A DNA stretch of 41,595 nt, taken from Ancylothrix sp. D3o (GTDB lineage: Bacteria > Cyanobacteriota > Cyanobacteriia > Cyanobacteriales > Oscillatoriaceae). The stretch covers positions 1 through 41,595 of the forward strand of contig NZ_JAMXEX010000024.1 in the NCBI RefSeq assembly GCF_025370775.1. The letters run 5' to 3'. Positions 40,967 through 41,595 of this stretch are shown piece after piece. The notes beneath the pieces were generated by a model. The model was not told where the DNA came from. It saw nothing but the letters and a program-made list of their open reading frames with translations, and did not search any database. Numbering within the stretch: position 1 is the stretch's first letter; each line of letters begins with the position of its first letter. The position numbers and the translations under genes are program-made.

Positions 40967-40994
40967 ACTTTAGCACAAGATTTTGGAGTGACAA
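40967..40994 (-). promoter_or_regulatory. Candidate promoter of the structured leader
   Basis: On the minus strand, TTGTCA (40994-40989), a 16-bp spacer and TAAAGT (40972-40967) place a start near 40960, about 50 nt before the leader frame. A by-eye match only. Confidence 0.4.
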
Positions 40995-40999
40995 GTTGT

Positions 41000-41320
41000 T
41001 TTTGGGTAATTTTGTTGATTTTTTTGAAGATTTTGCTGGAGTGCCCAGAAAATGCCACCGGCTTTTTTTAGCTATGTAGGTACGGACAAACAAACCCAGT
41101 TTTTTGGAGAGGCTGCTTCACTCTAAAAAGCACCGGCATCCCAGACACAGCCTTTAAAAACCCCGCCCCTTCGCTCGCCAAATTGACAGCTTTTTAAACA
41201 CCGGCCTCTACGCTCGAAAAATTGAAAACCGCTATCTAAATCAAACTAAATATTTAATTTTCTTAGCTTTAGCTGAATATTTTATTATTATTTCTAATCG
41301 GTTGAGAGCGGCCTGCGTAA
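41000..41320. other. Gene-free stretch
   Basis: About 320 bp between the leader RNA promoter and the psbD terminator hold no convincing gene. CACCGGC motifs and AT-rich DNA are all that is visible. Confidence 0.4.
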
Positions 41321-41357
41321 AAATACCCCCCACCGTCCATAGGTGAGGGGTATTGTT
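41321..41357 (-). terminator. Rho-independent terminator of psbD
   Basis: On the minus strand, AATACCCCTCACC, loop TATGGAC and GGTGGGGGGTATT followed by TTT form a 13-position stem with one mismatch, about 105 bp after the psbD stop. Confidence 0.8.
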
Positions 41358-41384
41358 TTACAAGTCAATTGTCCTTTGTCAGTA

Positions 41385-41405
41385 GAGACGTTCTGGCAGA
41401 ACGTC
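41385..41405. repeat. AGACGTTCTG/CAGAACGTCT palindrome
   Basis: AGACGTTCTG, G and CAGAACGTCT form a perfect 10-bp palindrome flanked by TTTGTC-type repeats (41367-41384 and 41410-41426), in the psbD 3' region. This is the same family as at 36092-36222. Confidence 0.65.
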
Positions 41406-41463
41406 TGTACTTTGTCATTTGTCAAATCGAATTTCCAGCCGAATTACTAATGACAATGGACTC

Positions 41464-41595
<132 letters not shown>

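Overview
The window is chromosomal DNA of a filamentous, probably non-heterocystous cyanobacterium (Oscillatoriales-like). The right edge carries the C-terminus of the photosystem II D2 protein (psbD), and the core genes (gyrA, trpB, mutL, lnt, SLH/OprB-type porin, Rrf2 regulator) have cyanobacterial character. Intergenic DNA holds the short palindromic and TTTGTC-type repeats common in such genomes. RCCGGY hexamers (GCCGGT, ACCGGC, GCCGGC) are very frequent throughout, while I saw no GCGATCGC (HIP1).

Layout. (1) 1-7717 is accessory: short minus-strand genes, an XRE-type regulator, then a tight plus-strand operon of small proteins (2214-6127), mostly unrecognised. Among them are a protein ending in a sliding-clamp-binding motif, a ribbon-helix-helix plus zinc-finger protein, and two or three related proteins. 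The block ends with an IS110-like DEDD recombinase and a terminator. It looks like an integrated plasmid or mobile element. (2) 8020-12260 is a surface-polysaccharide block: GT2 and GT4 glycosyltransferases, a WecG/TagA-type GT26 enzyme and a nucleotide-sugar epimerase. (3) 13982-19160 is the most interesting region, a minus-strand operon for a eukaryote-like ubiquitin conjugation pathway. It encodes E1, a ubiquitin-like protein, an E2 with HPN motif and catalytic Cys, a membrane-anchored JAMM protease, two membrane-anchored RING-like zinc proteins, and possibly an unknown protein. A divergent HTH protein (19467) faces it. (4) 20126-33798 is mostly housekeeping: two TerB-like proteins, an HDAC-family deacetylase, gyrA, lnt, a DEDDh exonuclease, a pentapeptide-repeat protein, mutL, a rhodanese-like protein, and an operon trpB, CAP lipoprotein, RNase D-like exonuclease. 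(5) 33832 to about 35520 is a tnpB-only IS605/IS1341-type element, whose tnpB has one in-frame stop, inserted directly upstream of trpB. (6) 35589-41595 holds an Rrf2 regulator, a porin, a GAF/HD-GYP protein, a pterin dehydratase behind a candidate structured leader RNA with a mini-ORF, and the psbD 3' end.

Best candidates for new biology: the membrane-centred ubiquitin-like operon, the paired 50-nt repeat units upstream of the IS110-like recombinase, and the structured leader at 40660-40915. All functions are inferred from motifs read by eye; no database search was possible.
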